DNA from: Streptomyces filipinensis
Lineage (GTDB): Bacteria; Actinomycetota; Actinomycetes; Streptomycetales; Streptomycetaceae
Assembly: GCF_014649495.1 (NCBI RefSeq)
Contig: NZ_BMTD01000004.1
Coordinates: 186,001-250,000, forward strand
Reading direction: 5' to 3'
DNA length: 64,000 nt
The notes beneath the pieces are model-generated. The model was not told the DNA's origin and made no database searches. It saw nothing but the letters and a program-made list of their open reading frames with translations. Shown here piece by piece: positions 24,703 to 33,057 of the stretch. A program made the translations under genes and the position numbers. The stretch's first letter is position 1. The number at the start of each line of letters is the position of its first letter.

Positions 24703-25821
24703 TTGGAATTCGGGCTCTTTGTACAGGGATACGTGGGCAAGCGCGCCGAGACCGACCCGCTGGCCGAGCACAAGGCGCTGATGGAGGAGACCGAGTACGT
24801 CATCCAGGCGGACCAGTCCGGCTTCAAGTACGCCTGGGCCTCCGAGCACCACTTCCTGGAGGAGTACTCGCACCTGTCGGCCAACGACGTGTTCCTGGGG
24901 TACCTGGCGCACGCGACGGAGCGCATCCACCTCGGCTCCGGGATCTTCAACCCCCTGGCCCAGGTCAACCACCCCGTGAAGGTCGCCGAGAAGGTCGCCA
25001 TGCTGGACCACCTCAGCGAGGGGCGCTTCGAGTTCGGCAGCGGCCGGGGGGCCGGGTCGCACGAGATCCTCGGGTTCATACCGGGGGTGACCGACATGAA
25101 CCACACCAAGGAGATCTGGGAGGAGACGATCGCCGAGTTCCCGAAGATGTGGCTCCAGGACGAGTACGCCGGCTTCCAGGGCAAGCACTGGCAGCTGCCG
25201 CCGCGCAAGGTCCTGCCGAAGCCGTACGGGACCTCGCACCCGGCGATGTGGTACGCGGCCGGGTCCCCGCCGTCGTACGCCATGGCCGCGAAGAAGGGGC
25301 TCGGCGTGCTCGGCTTCAGCATCCAGAAGGTCTCCGACATGGAGTGGGTCCTGGAGCAGTACAAGACGGCGATCGTGAACGCGGAGCCGGTGGGGGACTT
25401 CGTCAACGACAACGTGATGGTGACGACGACGGCGATCTGCGCGCCGACGCACGCGGAGGCGATCGAGATCGCGGTCGGTGGGGGGCTGCACTACCTGCCC
25501 TCGCTGGTCTTCCGCTACCACGACACGTTCCCGCGGCCCGAGGGGTTCCCCGTCTGGCCGGAGACGCTGCCCCCCTACACACCGGAGTTCGTGGAGCTGC
25601 TCATCGAGGAGGAGCTGCTGATCTGCGGTGATCCGGACGAGGTGCTGCGGCAGTGCAAGCGGTGGGAGCAGGCCGGGGCGGACCAGCTCTGCTTCGGGCT
25701 GCCGGTGGGCGTGCCGAAGGAGGAGACGCTGCAGACGATCCGGCTCATCGGTGAGCAGGTGATCCCGAAGATCGACACGGATCCGGTGCACCGGACGTCC
25801 CGGTTCCGCCAGGCTGTCTGA
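24703..25821 (+). CDS. Luciferase-like (LLM) flavin/F420-dependent oxidoreductase
   Basis: A 372-residue member of the luciferase-like superfamily, closer to the LuxA/alkanal-monooxygenase branch than the 308-residue protein upstream: it has WASEHHFLEEYSHL (near residue 46), LGSGIFNPLAQVNHPVKVAEKVAMLDHLSEGRFEFGSGRG (near 85-125) and a longer C-terminal part. A TTG codon at 24703 is the start that fits family length; GGGGACGG lies about 12 bases before it. First gene of an operon with a D-aminoacylase-like amidohydrolase (13 bp downstream) and aldehyde dehydrogenase. It may catalyse an oxygenative ring or C-C cleavage, which is inference. Confidence 0.85.
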   Translation: MEFGLFVQGYVGKRAETDPLAEHKALMEETEYVIQADQSGFKYAWASEHHFLEEYSHLSANDVFLGYLAHATERIHLGSGIFNPLAQVNHPVKVAEKVAMLDHLSEGRFEFGSGRGAGSHEILGFIPGVTDMNHTKEIWEETIAEFPKMWLQDEYAGFQGKHWQLPPRKVLPKPYGTSHPAMWYAAGSPPSYAMAAKKGLGVLGFSIQKVSDMEWVLEQYKTAIVNAEPVGDFVNDNVMVTTTAICAPTHAEAIEIAVGGGLHYLPSLVFRYHDTFPRPEGFPVWPETLPPYTPEFVELLIEEELLICGDPDEVLRQCKRWEQAGADQLCFGLPVGVPKEETLQTIRLIGEQVIPKIDTDPVHRTSRFRQAV

Positions 25822-25834
25822 GGGGGTTCCCGGC

Positions 25835-27565
25835 ATGTTGGACCACCTGATCAAGGGAGCCACCGTCGTCGACGGGACGGGCGCGCCCGCCCGCGCCGCC
25901 GACGTCGGCATACGCGACGGCCGTATCGCCGCCGTGGGCAAGGTCACCGAGGAGGCCCGCAGCACCGAGGACGCCGCCGGGCTCGTCCTCACCCCCGGCT
26001 TCGTCGACCCGCACACCCACTACGACGCCCAGCTCTTCTGGGACCCGTACGCCACGCCGTCCCTCAACCACGGGGTGACCACCGTCGCCGCCGGCAACTG
26101 CGGCTTCACCCTCGCGCCCCTGAACCCCGCCCGCCCCGAGGACGCCGACTACACCCGCCGCATGATGTCCAAGGTGGAGGGGATGTCCCTGGTGGCGCTG
26201 GAGGAGGGTGCGCCCTGGAACTGGCATTCCTTCGGGGAGTACCTGGACGCCCTCGACGGCCGTATCGCCGTCAACGCCGGGTTCATGGTCGGGCACTGTG
26301 CGCTGCGCCGGTATGTGATGGGCCCGGACGCCATCGGCGGGCAGCCCGGGGACGGGCAACTCACCGAGATGCTCCGGCTGTTCCACGCGGCCATGGACGC
26401 CGGGGCCTGGGGGCTCTCCACCACCCAGTCGTCCACGCACTCCGACGGGGACGGACAGCCCGTCGCCTCCCGGCACGCGCGGCCGGCGGAGCTGCTGGCC
26501 CTCTCCCGCGCCGTCGGGGAGCACGAGGGGACCCAGATCGAGGCGATCGTCGCCGGGTGCCTGGACCAGTTCAGCGACGACGAGATCGACCTGCTGGCGG
26601 AGATGAGCGCGGCGGCCGGGCGGCCGCTCAACTGGAACGTGCTCACCGTCGACGCGGCCGTACCGGAGCGGGTGCCGCGCCAGCTCGGCGCGAGCGAGCG
26701 GGCCCGCAAGGCCGGCGGGCGGGTGGTGGCGCTCACCATGCCGATCCTCACCCCCATGAACATGTCCCTCGGCACCTTCTGCGCCCTGAACCTGATCCCC
26801 GGCTGGGGGCAGGTCCTCGGGCTGCCCGTCCCCGAGCGGATGGCGCGGCTGCGGGACCCCGCCGTCCGGGAGGAGATGCTGCGCCGGGCCCGCTCGAAGG
26901 AGGCGGGTGTCTTCCGGCGGCTGGCGAACTTCGGCCGGTACGTCATCGGGGACACCTACAGCGCGGCCAACCAGGGCCTGACCGGCCGGGTCGTGCGGGA
27001 CATCGCCGAGGAGCGGGGGCAGGACCCCTTCACCTGCCTCGTGGAGATCTGCGCCGCCGACGAACTCCGTACGGTCCTGTGGCCCATGCCCACCGACAAC
27101 GACCCCGCCTCCTGGGCGCTGCGCGCCGAGACCTGGCAGCACGAGGACGTGCTGCTCGGCGGGTCCGACGCGGGCGCGCACCTGGACCGGATGTGCGGGG
27201 CGCCGTACACCACCCGGTTCCTCGGGGACTGTCTGCGTGGCCGGAAGCTGGTCGGGCTGGAGCGCGCCGTGCAGATGCTGACCGACGAGCCGGCGCGGCT
27301 GTTCGGGCTGCGGGAGCGCGGCCGGATCCGGGAGGGCTGGCATGCGGACCTCGTCCTCTTCGACCCGGAGCGGATCGAGGCCGGGCACGCCCGGCTGGTG
27401 CACGACCTGCCGGGTGACAGCCCCCGCCTGGACTCCCGGGCGATCGGGGTGCGGGCCGTGTGGGTCAACGGCGTCGAGGCGATCCGGGACGACGTGGTGA
27501 GCGGCGCGGTGCCCGGGAAGGTGCTGCGGTCCGGCACGGACACGCGGACGGTGAGCACCCGGTGA
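25835..27565 (+). CDS. N-acyl-D-amino-acid deacylase-like amidohydrolase
   Basis: A 576-residue amidohydrolase with the D-aminoacylase architecture: a small N-terminal beta domain, the metal motif GFVDPHTHYDAQLFWDP (His pair near residues 66-68), a central TIM barrel, GGSDAGAHLDR with the catalytic-metal Asp (near residue 447), and a C-terminal beta segment. Characterised members hydrolyse N-acyl-D-amino acids, but many actinobacterial relatives lie in acyl-CoA catabolic clusters and probably cut another amide or lactone. GGGGG precedes ATG 25835. The stop overlaps the aldehyde dehydrogenase start (GTGA). Confidence 0.83.
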   Translation: MLDHLIKGATVVDGTGAPARAADVGIRDGRIAAVGKVTEEARSTEDAAGLVLTPGFVDPHTHYDAQLFWDPYATPSLNHGVTTVAAGNCGFTLAPLNPARPEDADYTRRMMSKVEGMSLVALEEGAPWNWHSFGEYLDALDGRIAVNAGFMVGHCALRRYVMGPDAIGGQPGDGQLTEMLRLFHAAMDAGAWGLSTTQSSTHSDGDGQPVASRHARPAELLALSRAVGEHEGTQIEAIVAGCLDQFSDDEIDLLAEMSAAAGRPLNWNVLTVDAAVPERVPRQLGASERARKAGGRVVALTMPILTPMNMSLGTFCALNLIPGWGQVLGLPVPERMARLRDPAVREEMLRRARSKEAGVFRRLANFGRYVIGDTYSAANQGLTGRVVRDIAEERGQDPFTCLVEICAADELRTVLWPMPTDNDPASWALRAETWQHEDVLLGGSDAGAHLDRMCGAPYTTRFLGDCLRGRKLVGLERAVQMLTDEPARLFGLRERGRIREGWHADLVLFDPERIEAGHARLVHDLPGDSPRLDSRAIGVRAVWVNGVEAIRDDVVSGAVPGKVLRSGTDTRTVSTR

Positions 27566-29022
27566 TCCCGGCCGGCGAGGGACAGCGGCTGTTCGTCGGC
27601 GGGCAGTGGCTGGAGCCGGACGGCGGGCACTACCCGGTGACCGACCCGGCCACCGAGGAGAGGGTCGGCTGGGCGCCGGAGGCCTCGCCGGAGCAGGCCC
27701 GGGCGGCCTGCGCGGCGGCCCGGGAGGCGTTCGGCGCGTGGTCGCGGACCCGGCCCGAGGAGCGGGCGGCGGTGCTGGGCCGGGCGGCCGACCTGATCCG
27801 GGGGCGGACGGAGCCGTACACCGAGCTGGCGTGCGCCGAGACCGGGGCCACGACCGGGACGGCCCGGGCGATGCAGGTCGGGGTGGCCGCCGCGCGGTTC
27901 CGCCGGTACGCGCGTGTGGAGCCCGCCGAGTGGGCCGTCGCGCCGCAGGTCAACGAGGCCGGCCCGATGGGGCGGGCCGCGGTGATGGGGGCCCTGGCCC
28001 TGCGGCAGCCCGTCGGGGTCGTCAGCTGCATCACCTCCTACAACAACCCCTGGGCCAACCCGGCCGGCAAGGTCGCACCGGCCCTGGCCATGGGCAACAC
28101 GGTGGTCGTGAAGCCCGCCCCGCAGGATCCGCTGTCCGTCTACCGGATGGCCGAGGCGCTGGAGGAGGCCGGGGCGCCGCCGGGCGTGGTGAACGTCGTC
28201 TCCGGGCGTCAGGTGTCCGTCGGGGAGGCGGTGGTCGGCTCCGGCGACGTCGACATGGTCAGCTTCACCGGGTCCACGGCCGTCGGCCGGCGCATCGCCG
28301 AGGCGTGCGGGCGGGACATGAAACGCCAGCTGATGGAGCTGGGCGGGAAGGGCGCGGCGCTGGTGTTCGACGACGCCGACCTCGGCTCGGCCGTCGCCGG
28401 GATCGGCACCACCTTCTCCTTCTACAGCGGGCAGATCTGCACGGCCCCGACGCGGGTGCTGGCCCAGCGCGGGGTGTACGCACAGCTGGTCGGCCGACTC
28501 GCCGGATACGCCCGGAGGTTGCCGGTGGGTGATCCGAGGGGGCCGGGCACGGTCGTCGGGCCGGTGATCTCGGCCGAGCACCGGGCGCGCGTGGAGTCGT
28601 ACGTCGAACTCGGGCGGAAGGAGGGCGCGTCCGTGGTCGTGGGCGGGGAACGGCCGCCGCTGGAGCACGGCTTCTATGTGGCGCCGACCCTGCTCGCCGA
28701 CTGCGCCAACGACATGCGGGTGGCCCGGGAGGAGATCTTCGGACCGGTGGTCGTGGTGATCCCCTTCGACGAGGAGGACGAGGGCGTGGCCCTCGCCAAC
28801 GACTCCGACTACGGCCTCGTCGACTACGTCTGGTCCGGCGACGTGGCCCGCGCCTTCCGGGTGGCCCGGCGGCTGCGGGCCGGCGGCGTCGGGGTCAACA
28901 CCGTCGGCCGCAACATGGAGGCCCCCTTCGGCGGCTTCAAGAAGAGCGGGGTGGGCCGCGACGTGGGTTCCTACGCCCTGCACGCGTACAGCGAGGTGCA
29001 GGCGATCGTGTGGCCGGGGTGA
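27562..29022 (+). CDS. Aldehyde dehydrogenase
   Basis: A 486-residue NAD(P)+-dependent aldehyde dehydrogenase. The general-base Glu is in MELGGKGAALVF (near residue 259) and the nucleophilic Cys in YSGQICTAPTRVL (near residue 294). The C-terminal EEIFGPVVVV and GGFKKSGVGRDVG motifs are intact. GTG 27562 overlaps the previous stop by four bases, so the gene is coupled to the D-aminoacylase-like gene. It would oxidise an aldehyde released in the pathway encoded by sites 5-7. Confidence 0.9.
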   Translation: MIPAGEGQRLFVGGQWLEPDGGHYPVTDPATEERVGWAPEASPEQARAACAAAREAFGAWSRTRPEERAAVLGRAADLIRGRTEPYTELACAETGATTGTARAMQVGVAAARFRRYARVEPAEWAVAPQVNEAGPMGRAAVMGALALRQPVGVVSCITSYNNPWANPAGKVAPALAMGNTVVVKPAPQDPLSVYRMAEALEEAGAPPGVVNVVSGRQVSVGEAVVGSGDVDMVSFTGSTAVGRRIAEACGRDMKRQLMELGGKGAALVFDDADLGSAVAGIGTTFSFYSGQICTAPTRVLAQRGVYAQLVGRLAGYARRLPVGDPRGPGTVVGPVISAEHRARVESYVELGRKEGASVVVGGERPPLEHGFYVAPTLLADCANDMRVAREEIFGPVVVVIPFDEEDEGVALANDSDYGLVDYVWSGDVARAFRVARRLRAGGVGVNTVGRNMEAPFGGFKKSGVGRDVGSYALHAYSEVQAIVWPG

Positions 29023-29036
29023 GGATCCGGCACCCC

Positions 29037-29093
29037 GGACGCCGCGGACGCCGCGGACGCCGTGGACGCCGTCATGGATGCCATGGACGCCAT
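29037..29093. repeat. Tandem 9-bp repeats downstream of the aldehyde dehydrogenase
   Basis: Six or so copies of a 9-bp unit, GGACGCCGC drifting to GGACGCCGT and GGACGCCAT, in the 111-bp gap between two convergent genes. No coding role is apparent. Confidence 0.7.
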
Positions 29094-29133
29094 GGGGCGG
29101 TCGGGTCGCGGTGGCGGGCGGGGGGATCCGGGT

Positions 29134-30024
29134 TCACTGGGTGAAGAACGACGCCGGGTGGCGGGGGTCGGCCGAGCAGGTGAAGAGGCCGCCGTGGCTG
29201 AACCGGCCGACGATCATGTCCACCGGTTCGCGCAGCGGGTCGCCGACCGCGTCGCCCGGCTCGGCGTCGCGCTCCTCCAGTGGCCGGAAGCGGTGCGGCG
29301 CACCGTCGGGGCCGAAGGTGCCGAGCCCGTACTCGGTCGTGTCGAACTGGAGGAACAGCTCCAGCGGGGCCCCGCAGTCGCCGCAGTCCAGCGGGTCCGG
29401 ACGGTCCGTCGTGCCCCACCCCAGGAAGCCGCCGAGCTTGTAGCCGGGGACGGTGGTGAGGTCGTCGGCCAGGTCGCGTTCCTCCAGCCAGGCCCCGAAG
29501 CGCTCGGCGAGGCCGGCCGGGAGCTCCTCGCCGCCGGGATAGTCCGTGATCCGCTCGGGGTGCAGGACGCACGGACGCGGGATCATGTCCTCGCCGTACT
29601 CCCAGTGCTCCGCGGGGTCCGGCTGCTCGCCGAGCGGGCCGGTGAGCTCGGCGGACCGGCGCCAGAACAGCCGGCAGGCCTGGCCCCAGCCCTGCGGGTG
29701 CGGCTGGTCGTGCCAGTCGGGGCACCACAGCAGCTGGACCAGGTCCGTGCCGTCCGGGAAGCGGATCTCCGGGAAGCCGGCGGCGGTGAACTGGGCCACG
29801 GCCACCATCGGCAGCGCGTACGCCCGGCCGCCCGTGTCCTTGTGGTCGGCGCACCGCGGCCACGGCTCGGCGGCCGGCCACCACACGGGCCCGCCGATGT
29901 GGCTGTCGCGCACGCCGGGCGTACCGCGGCGCGGGTGCAGCCGGACGGCCGGGCGGGCGTGGCGCAGCAGTTCCGGGACGTCGCGCGCGGGATCGATGAG
30001 GGAGGGGGCGGTGGTGAGCTTCAC
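29134..30024 (-). CDS. DUF1963-like hypothetical protein
   Basis: A 296-residue soluble protein. The segment GGPVWWPAAEPWPRC (near residue 44), the LVQLLWCPDWH strand, and the C-terminal GGFLGWG and FDTTEYGLGTFGPDG fit the DUF1963/YwqG family of cytoplasmic proteins of unknown function. A CGDCGAP cluster near residue 226 could hold a metal. ATG 30024 gives the likely N-terminus MKLTTAPSLID. It is 19 bp from the deazaflavin gene in the same orientation and may be cotranscribed with it. Confidence 0.65.
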   Translation of the reverse strand: MKLTTAPSLIDPARDVPELLRHARPAVRLHPRRGTPGVRDSHIGGPVWWPAAEPWPRCADHKDTGGRAYALPMVAVAQFTAAGFPEIRFPDGTDLVQLLWCPDWHDQPHPQGWGQACRLFWRRSAELTGPLGEQPDPAEHWEYGEDMIPRPCVLHPERITDYPGGEELPAGLAERFGAWLEERDLADDLTTVPGYKLGGFLGWGTTDRPDPLDCGDCGAPLELFLQFDTTEYGLGTFGPDGAPHRFRPLEERDAEPGDAVGDPLREPVDMIVGRFSHGGLFTCSADPRHPASFFTQ

Positions 30025-30043
30025 GCGGGCAGTGTTCCCGCGG

Positions 30044-30439
30044 TCAGTCCTCCAGGTCCACCCGGACGGTCAGCAGGTCCGTGCCGAACGCCTTCACCGC
30101 GGCGCTGTTGAAGCGGGGCAGCGAGCGCAGCCGGGCCACCGGGTCGTCGTCGGGAAGGAGGTGGGCGGTGCCCCGGTGCCAGTGGCCGGCGATGCGGACG
30201 CGGACCCTCGGGTCGGCCTGGATGTTGCGCACGTACTGCGACCGGTGGCCGAACTCGGAGACCAGCCAGAAGGACGTGCCGACCCGGCGTCCGCCGACCG
30301 GCGTCTGCCGGGGCAGGCCGGACGTGCGGCCGGTGGTCTCCAGGAGGACCTGGAACGGCAGCCGCCGGTTGAGGGGGTTGGCCAGGTGCCGCTGGAAGCG
30401 GGTCACCAGGCGGTGCTTGAGATCGGTGCGGCCTGCCAT
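30044..30439 (-). CDS. Deazaflavin (F420)-dependent nitroreductase family protein
   Basis: A 131-residue Ddn-like split-barrel protein with LLETTGRTSGLPRQTPVGG (about 32-50), WLVSEFGHRSQYVRNIQADPRVRV (about 58-81). It is a paralogue of the protein at 7794-8273. AGGAGA lies 5 bases before ATG 30439, ruling out much longer upstream readings. Predicted to use reduced F420 made by the pathway beginning with FbiC (35976-38561). Confidence 0.85.
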   Translation of the reverse strand: MAGRTDLKHRLVTRFQRHLANPLNRRLPFQVLLETTGRTSGLPRQTPVGGRRVGTSFWLVSEFGHRSQYVRNIQADPRVRVRIAGHWHRGTAHLLPDDDPVARLRSLPRFNSAAVKAFGTDLLTVRVDLED

Positions 30440-30546
30440 CTCTCCTGCTCTCGATCGCCGTTGCCGTGCCGGGCGCCGGTGGTGTGGATGCCGTGGCAGC
30501 AGTGTAGGAGGACGGGCGCGGCGGGCGGACGACGGCGCCGGCCCTC

Positions 30547-31863
30547 TCAGTGGAGGGGCTGGTCCGCCAGCCAGTTGCCGTGGAAGCCGAACGGCACCCG
30601 GGCCGGCAGGTGGATCGCGGCGACCGGGGGCGCGGTGAGGTCGTCGGCGTCCAGGACGACCAGGTCGCTGCGGCCGGCGGCGGCGTCGTACACGTACGTC
30701 AGGAGCCAGCCGGGGCCGCCGGGCGTGCCGTCGGCGGGGGCGAAGGCGGCCTCCCCGGGGGTGCGGCCGGGCCCGAAGTCGTGTGCGGTGACGGCCCCGG
30801 AGGACAGGTCGTAGCGGACCAGGGAGGTGCCGCTCGTCATGTGCCCGTGTCCGGCGGCGAGACCGGTCAGCCGGTCGTCGACGCGCGGGAACTCGCCCGG
30901 CCGGTCGTCGCACTGCTCCTCGCGGACCGTGCCGGCCGCCGGGTCGACGGTCCACTTCCACAGCACCGCCTGCTGCGGCCGTGTGCCGCCGTCCGCGTCG
31001 CGGCGCCACATCTGCGGGTAGCGCATCACATACAGCACGACGGTGCCGTCCGGCGCGTCGTGGGCGTTGAGGACGTGGAAGACGTAGCAGGGGCCGACCG
31101 GGAACCAGCGGACCCGGCCGTGCGGGTCGTCGCGGCGCAGCAGACCGAGCCGGGCGCCGTGGCCGTCGTCCCAGCTGTAGGGCATCGTGCCGCCGGCCAG
31201 GGCGAGTTCGACGTCGAAGACGACCGGCAGGTCCATGAGGACGACGTGCCCGGCGGTGAGCGCGAAGTCGTGCAGCATCGTCGGTCCGGGCACCTCGACG
31301 GGCCTGCTGAGCACCAACTCGCCGTCGGCGTCGGCGCGGTGGTAGGTGAGGTGGGTGGGCTCCAGCATGCCGTAGCCGAAGAAGTGCAGTTCGCCGGTGG
31401 CCGGGCAGGTCTTGGGGTGGGCGGTCATCGCGGTGTGCAGCCGGCCGCCGAAGTCGTACGGGCCCTTGGTGTCCAGGTCACAGGTCAGCTCGTAGGGCAG
31501 GGCGGTCTCGACCAGGGCCAGGGTGCGGCCCGCGTGGCGGACGACGTGGGTGTTGGCGGGGCCGGCGGTGAGGTCGCGCCGGCCGTCCCCGTCGTACATC
31601 CGCGCCCCGTCGGTGAGCCGGCTGGTGCGCACCCAGCGGTTGCGGTAGGAGACGGCCCGGCCGCCCTCCAGGCGCACCCCGTGGATCATGCCGTCGCCGA
31701 AGAACCAGTGGCCGGAGGCGGCGTCGGCCGGGTTCGGGCCGTTGCGCAGGTACCAGCCGGACAGCTCGGGCGGGAGCGCGCCGGTCACCGGCAGGTCGTG
31801 CGCGGTGAGTTCCTCGGTGACCGGGGCGTAGTTGCCGGTCAGGTGCCGGGGCGCGGCGGTCAT
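30547..31863 (-). CDS. Carotenoid oxygenase (RPE65/CCD family)
   Basis: A 438-residue Fe(II)-dependent dioxygenase of the carotenoid cleavage family. The four His ligands expected for the propeller iron are visible in HTAMTAHPKTC (near residue 145), TMLHDFALT (near 197), FHVLNAHD (near 263) and FGFHGNWL at the C-terminus. The N-terminal NGPNPA motif is typical. It would cleave a polyene or stilbene-like double bond. Its ATG overlaps the stop of the upstream membrane-protein gene (ATGA), so the two are translated together under the PadR-type promoter region at 32477-32523. Confidence 0.9.
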   Translation of the reverse strand: MTAAPRHLTGNYAPVTEELTAHDLPVTGALPPELSGWYLRNGPNPADAASGHWFFGDGMIHGVRLEGGRAVSYRNRWVRTSRLTDGARMYDGDGRRDLTAGPANTHVVRHAGRTLALVETALPYELTCDLDTKGPYDFGGRLHTAMTAHPKTCPATGELHFFGYGMLEPTHLTYHRADADGELVLSRPVEVPGPTMLHDFALTAGHVVLMDLPVVFDVELALAGGTMPYSWDDGHGARLGLLRRDDPHGRVRWFPVGPCYVFHVLNAHDAPDGTVVLYVMRYPQMWRRDADGGTRPQQAVLWKWTVDPAAGTVREEQCDDRPGEFPRVDDRLTGLAAGHGHMTSGTSLVRYDLSSGAVTAHDFGPGRTPGEAAFAPADGTPGGPGWLLTYVYDAAAGRSDLVVLDADDLTAPPVAAIHLPARVPFGFHGNWLADQPLH

Positions 31864-32426
31864 CGGGTCACCTGCCCGGCGGCGGCCTTCGCCTGGGCGT
31901 GGGCGACATAGCGGACGGTGAAGACCATCGGGACGGCGAAGCCGGCGATCTGGACGAGGGTCGCGGGCGTGGAGTGGGCGTGTCCGGAGCGGTCGAGCAG
32001 GGCCAGGACGACGGCGGTGACGGCGAACGCGGCGGTCCATACGGCGGTGATGACCACGTTGATCCGGATGAACGGCTTCAGGGTCCAGACCTCGCGCGGG
32101 GTGGTGCGCTGGGCGATGCCCAGGGTGAAGGGCCGGCCGGCGGCCAGCGACGCCCCGGCGATCACGGCGAGGGTGCCGGAGGAGAGGGCGGCGGAGTACT
32201 CGTGCACGCCCGAGTGCGGGTCGGCGAAGGCGACGGCCGCGAGCGCCGCGAAGAAGGCCGCCGAGCCGCACTCGATGACGAGGGCGTCGAAACCGGCGCC
32301 GTCCCTCTTCTGGTGGGCGATGAGCGCCACGGACACCACGAGGGCGGCCAGGGCGCCCCACTGCCAGTTCCCCGAGGGGATGACGGCGAAGACGATCCAC
32401 GGCAAGAACGTGCGCAGGTACGACAT
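31860..32426 (-). CDS. Polytopic membrane protein cotranscribed with the carotenoid oxygenase
   Basis: A 188-residue protein with about five to six transmembrane helices (residues about 8-20, 25-42, 55-75, 82-98, 120-142, 152-172). ATG 32426 follows AGGGGGAA; an in-frame GTG/ATG further upstream would put the promoter repeats inside the gene. It precedes and overlaps the carotenoid oxygenase. Family not recognised. A role in handling the hydrophobic substrate or product of the oxygenase is possible. Confidence 0.7.
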   Translation of the reverse strand: MSYLRTFLPWIVFAVIPSGNWQWGALAALVVSVALIAHQKRDGAGFDALVIECGSAAFFAALAAVAFADPHSGVHEYSAALSSGTLAVIAGASLAAGRPFTLGIAQRTTPREVWTLKPFIRINVVITAVWTAAFAVTAVVLALLDRSGHAHSTPATLVQIAGFAVPMVFTVRYVAHAQAKAAAGQVTR

Positions 32427-32476
32427 GGAGTTCCCCCTGAGGTCCGAGTGGTCCGGTGCCGGTTGGTTCCTGTTCC

Positions 32477-32523
32477 GACATGTCAAAACTAGAAGGTCGA
32501 CTCTCGACATGTCAATACTGGAA
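32477..32523. promoter_or_regulatory. Two 18-bp direct repeats in the PadR divergent promoter
   Basis: GACATGTCAAAACTAGAA (32477-32494) and GACATGTCAATACTGGAA (32506-32523) differ at two positions and are 29 bp apart. Each contains the palindrome GACATGTC. They lie between the divergent PadR gene (32539) and the membrane protein/carotenoid oxygenase operon (32426), and probably bind the PadR regulator. Confidence 0.75.
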
Positions 32524-32538
32524 TGTAAGCTGAGCGGT

Positions 32539-33057
32539 ATGAGCCTCAGACACGCACTCCTCGGCCTGCTCTCGGAGCGCCCCGCCAGCGGCTACGACCT
32601 GCTGAAGACGTTCGAGACCTCGCTGGCCAACGTCTGGCCGGCGACCCAGAGCCAGATCTACACCGAGCTGACCAAACTGGCGGGCTCCGGGCTGATCACG
32701 GTGGCCGCCGAGGGCCCGCGCGGCCGCAAGGAGTACGCGATCACCGACGAGGGCATGGCGGAGCTGCGCCACTGGCTGACCGGGGTCGCCCCCCAGCGCA
32801 ACACCCGCAGCGACATCCTGCTGCGCGTCTTCTTCCTCGGTGTGCTGCCGCCGGAACAGGCACACGCCTACCTGACCGGCCTGATCGAGATGTCCCGGGA
32901 GGGGCACGAGCGGTTGCGGCAGCTCGCGGACGCCGTCGACTGGGACGACGACAACCTCTCCGTCTACGGCCGCATCGCGCTGGAGTACGGCCTGCGCTTC
33001 AACGCGATGCGGCGGGAGTGGGCCGAGTGGGCGGCCGAGCAGATCAAGCAGCCGTGA
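32539..33057 (+). CDS. PadR-family transcriptional regulator
   Basis: A 172-residue PadR regulator: winged helix (residues 1-80, MSLRHALLGLLSERPASGYD and SQIYTELTKLAGSGLI) and a C-terminal helical dimerisation region. ATG 32539 is used; the second 18-bp promoter repeat ends 16 bases before it. It is divergent from a carotenoid oxygenase operon and most likely represses it and itself. Its last 14 bases overlap the 3' end of the convergent PHP-domain gene. Confidence 0.9.
   Translation: MSLRHALLGLLSERPASGYDLLKTFETSLANVWPATQSQIYTELTKLAGSGLITVAAEGPRGRKEYAITDEGMAELRHWLTGVAPQRNTRSDILLRVFFLGVLPPEQAHAYLTGLIEMSREGHERLRQLADAVDWDDDNLSVYGRIALEYGLRFNAMRREWAEWAAEQIKQP

Noticed and set aside
29037..29093. 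Tandem 9-bp repeats read as a coding extension
   Set aside because: They follow the aldehyde dehydrogenase stop and no supported frame or ribosome site uses them.
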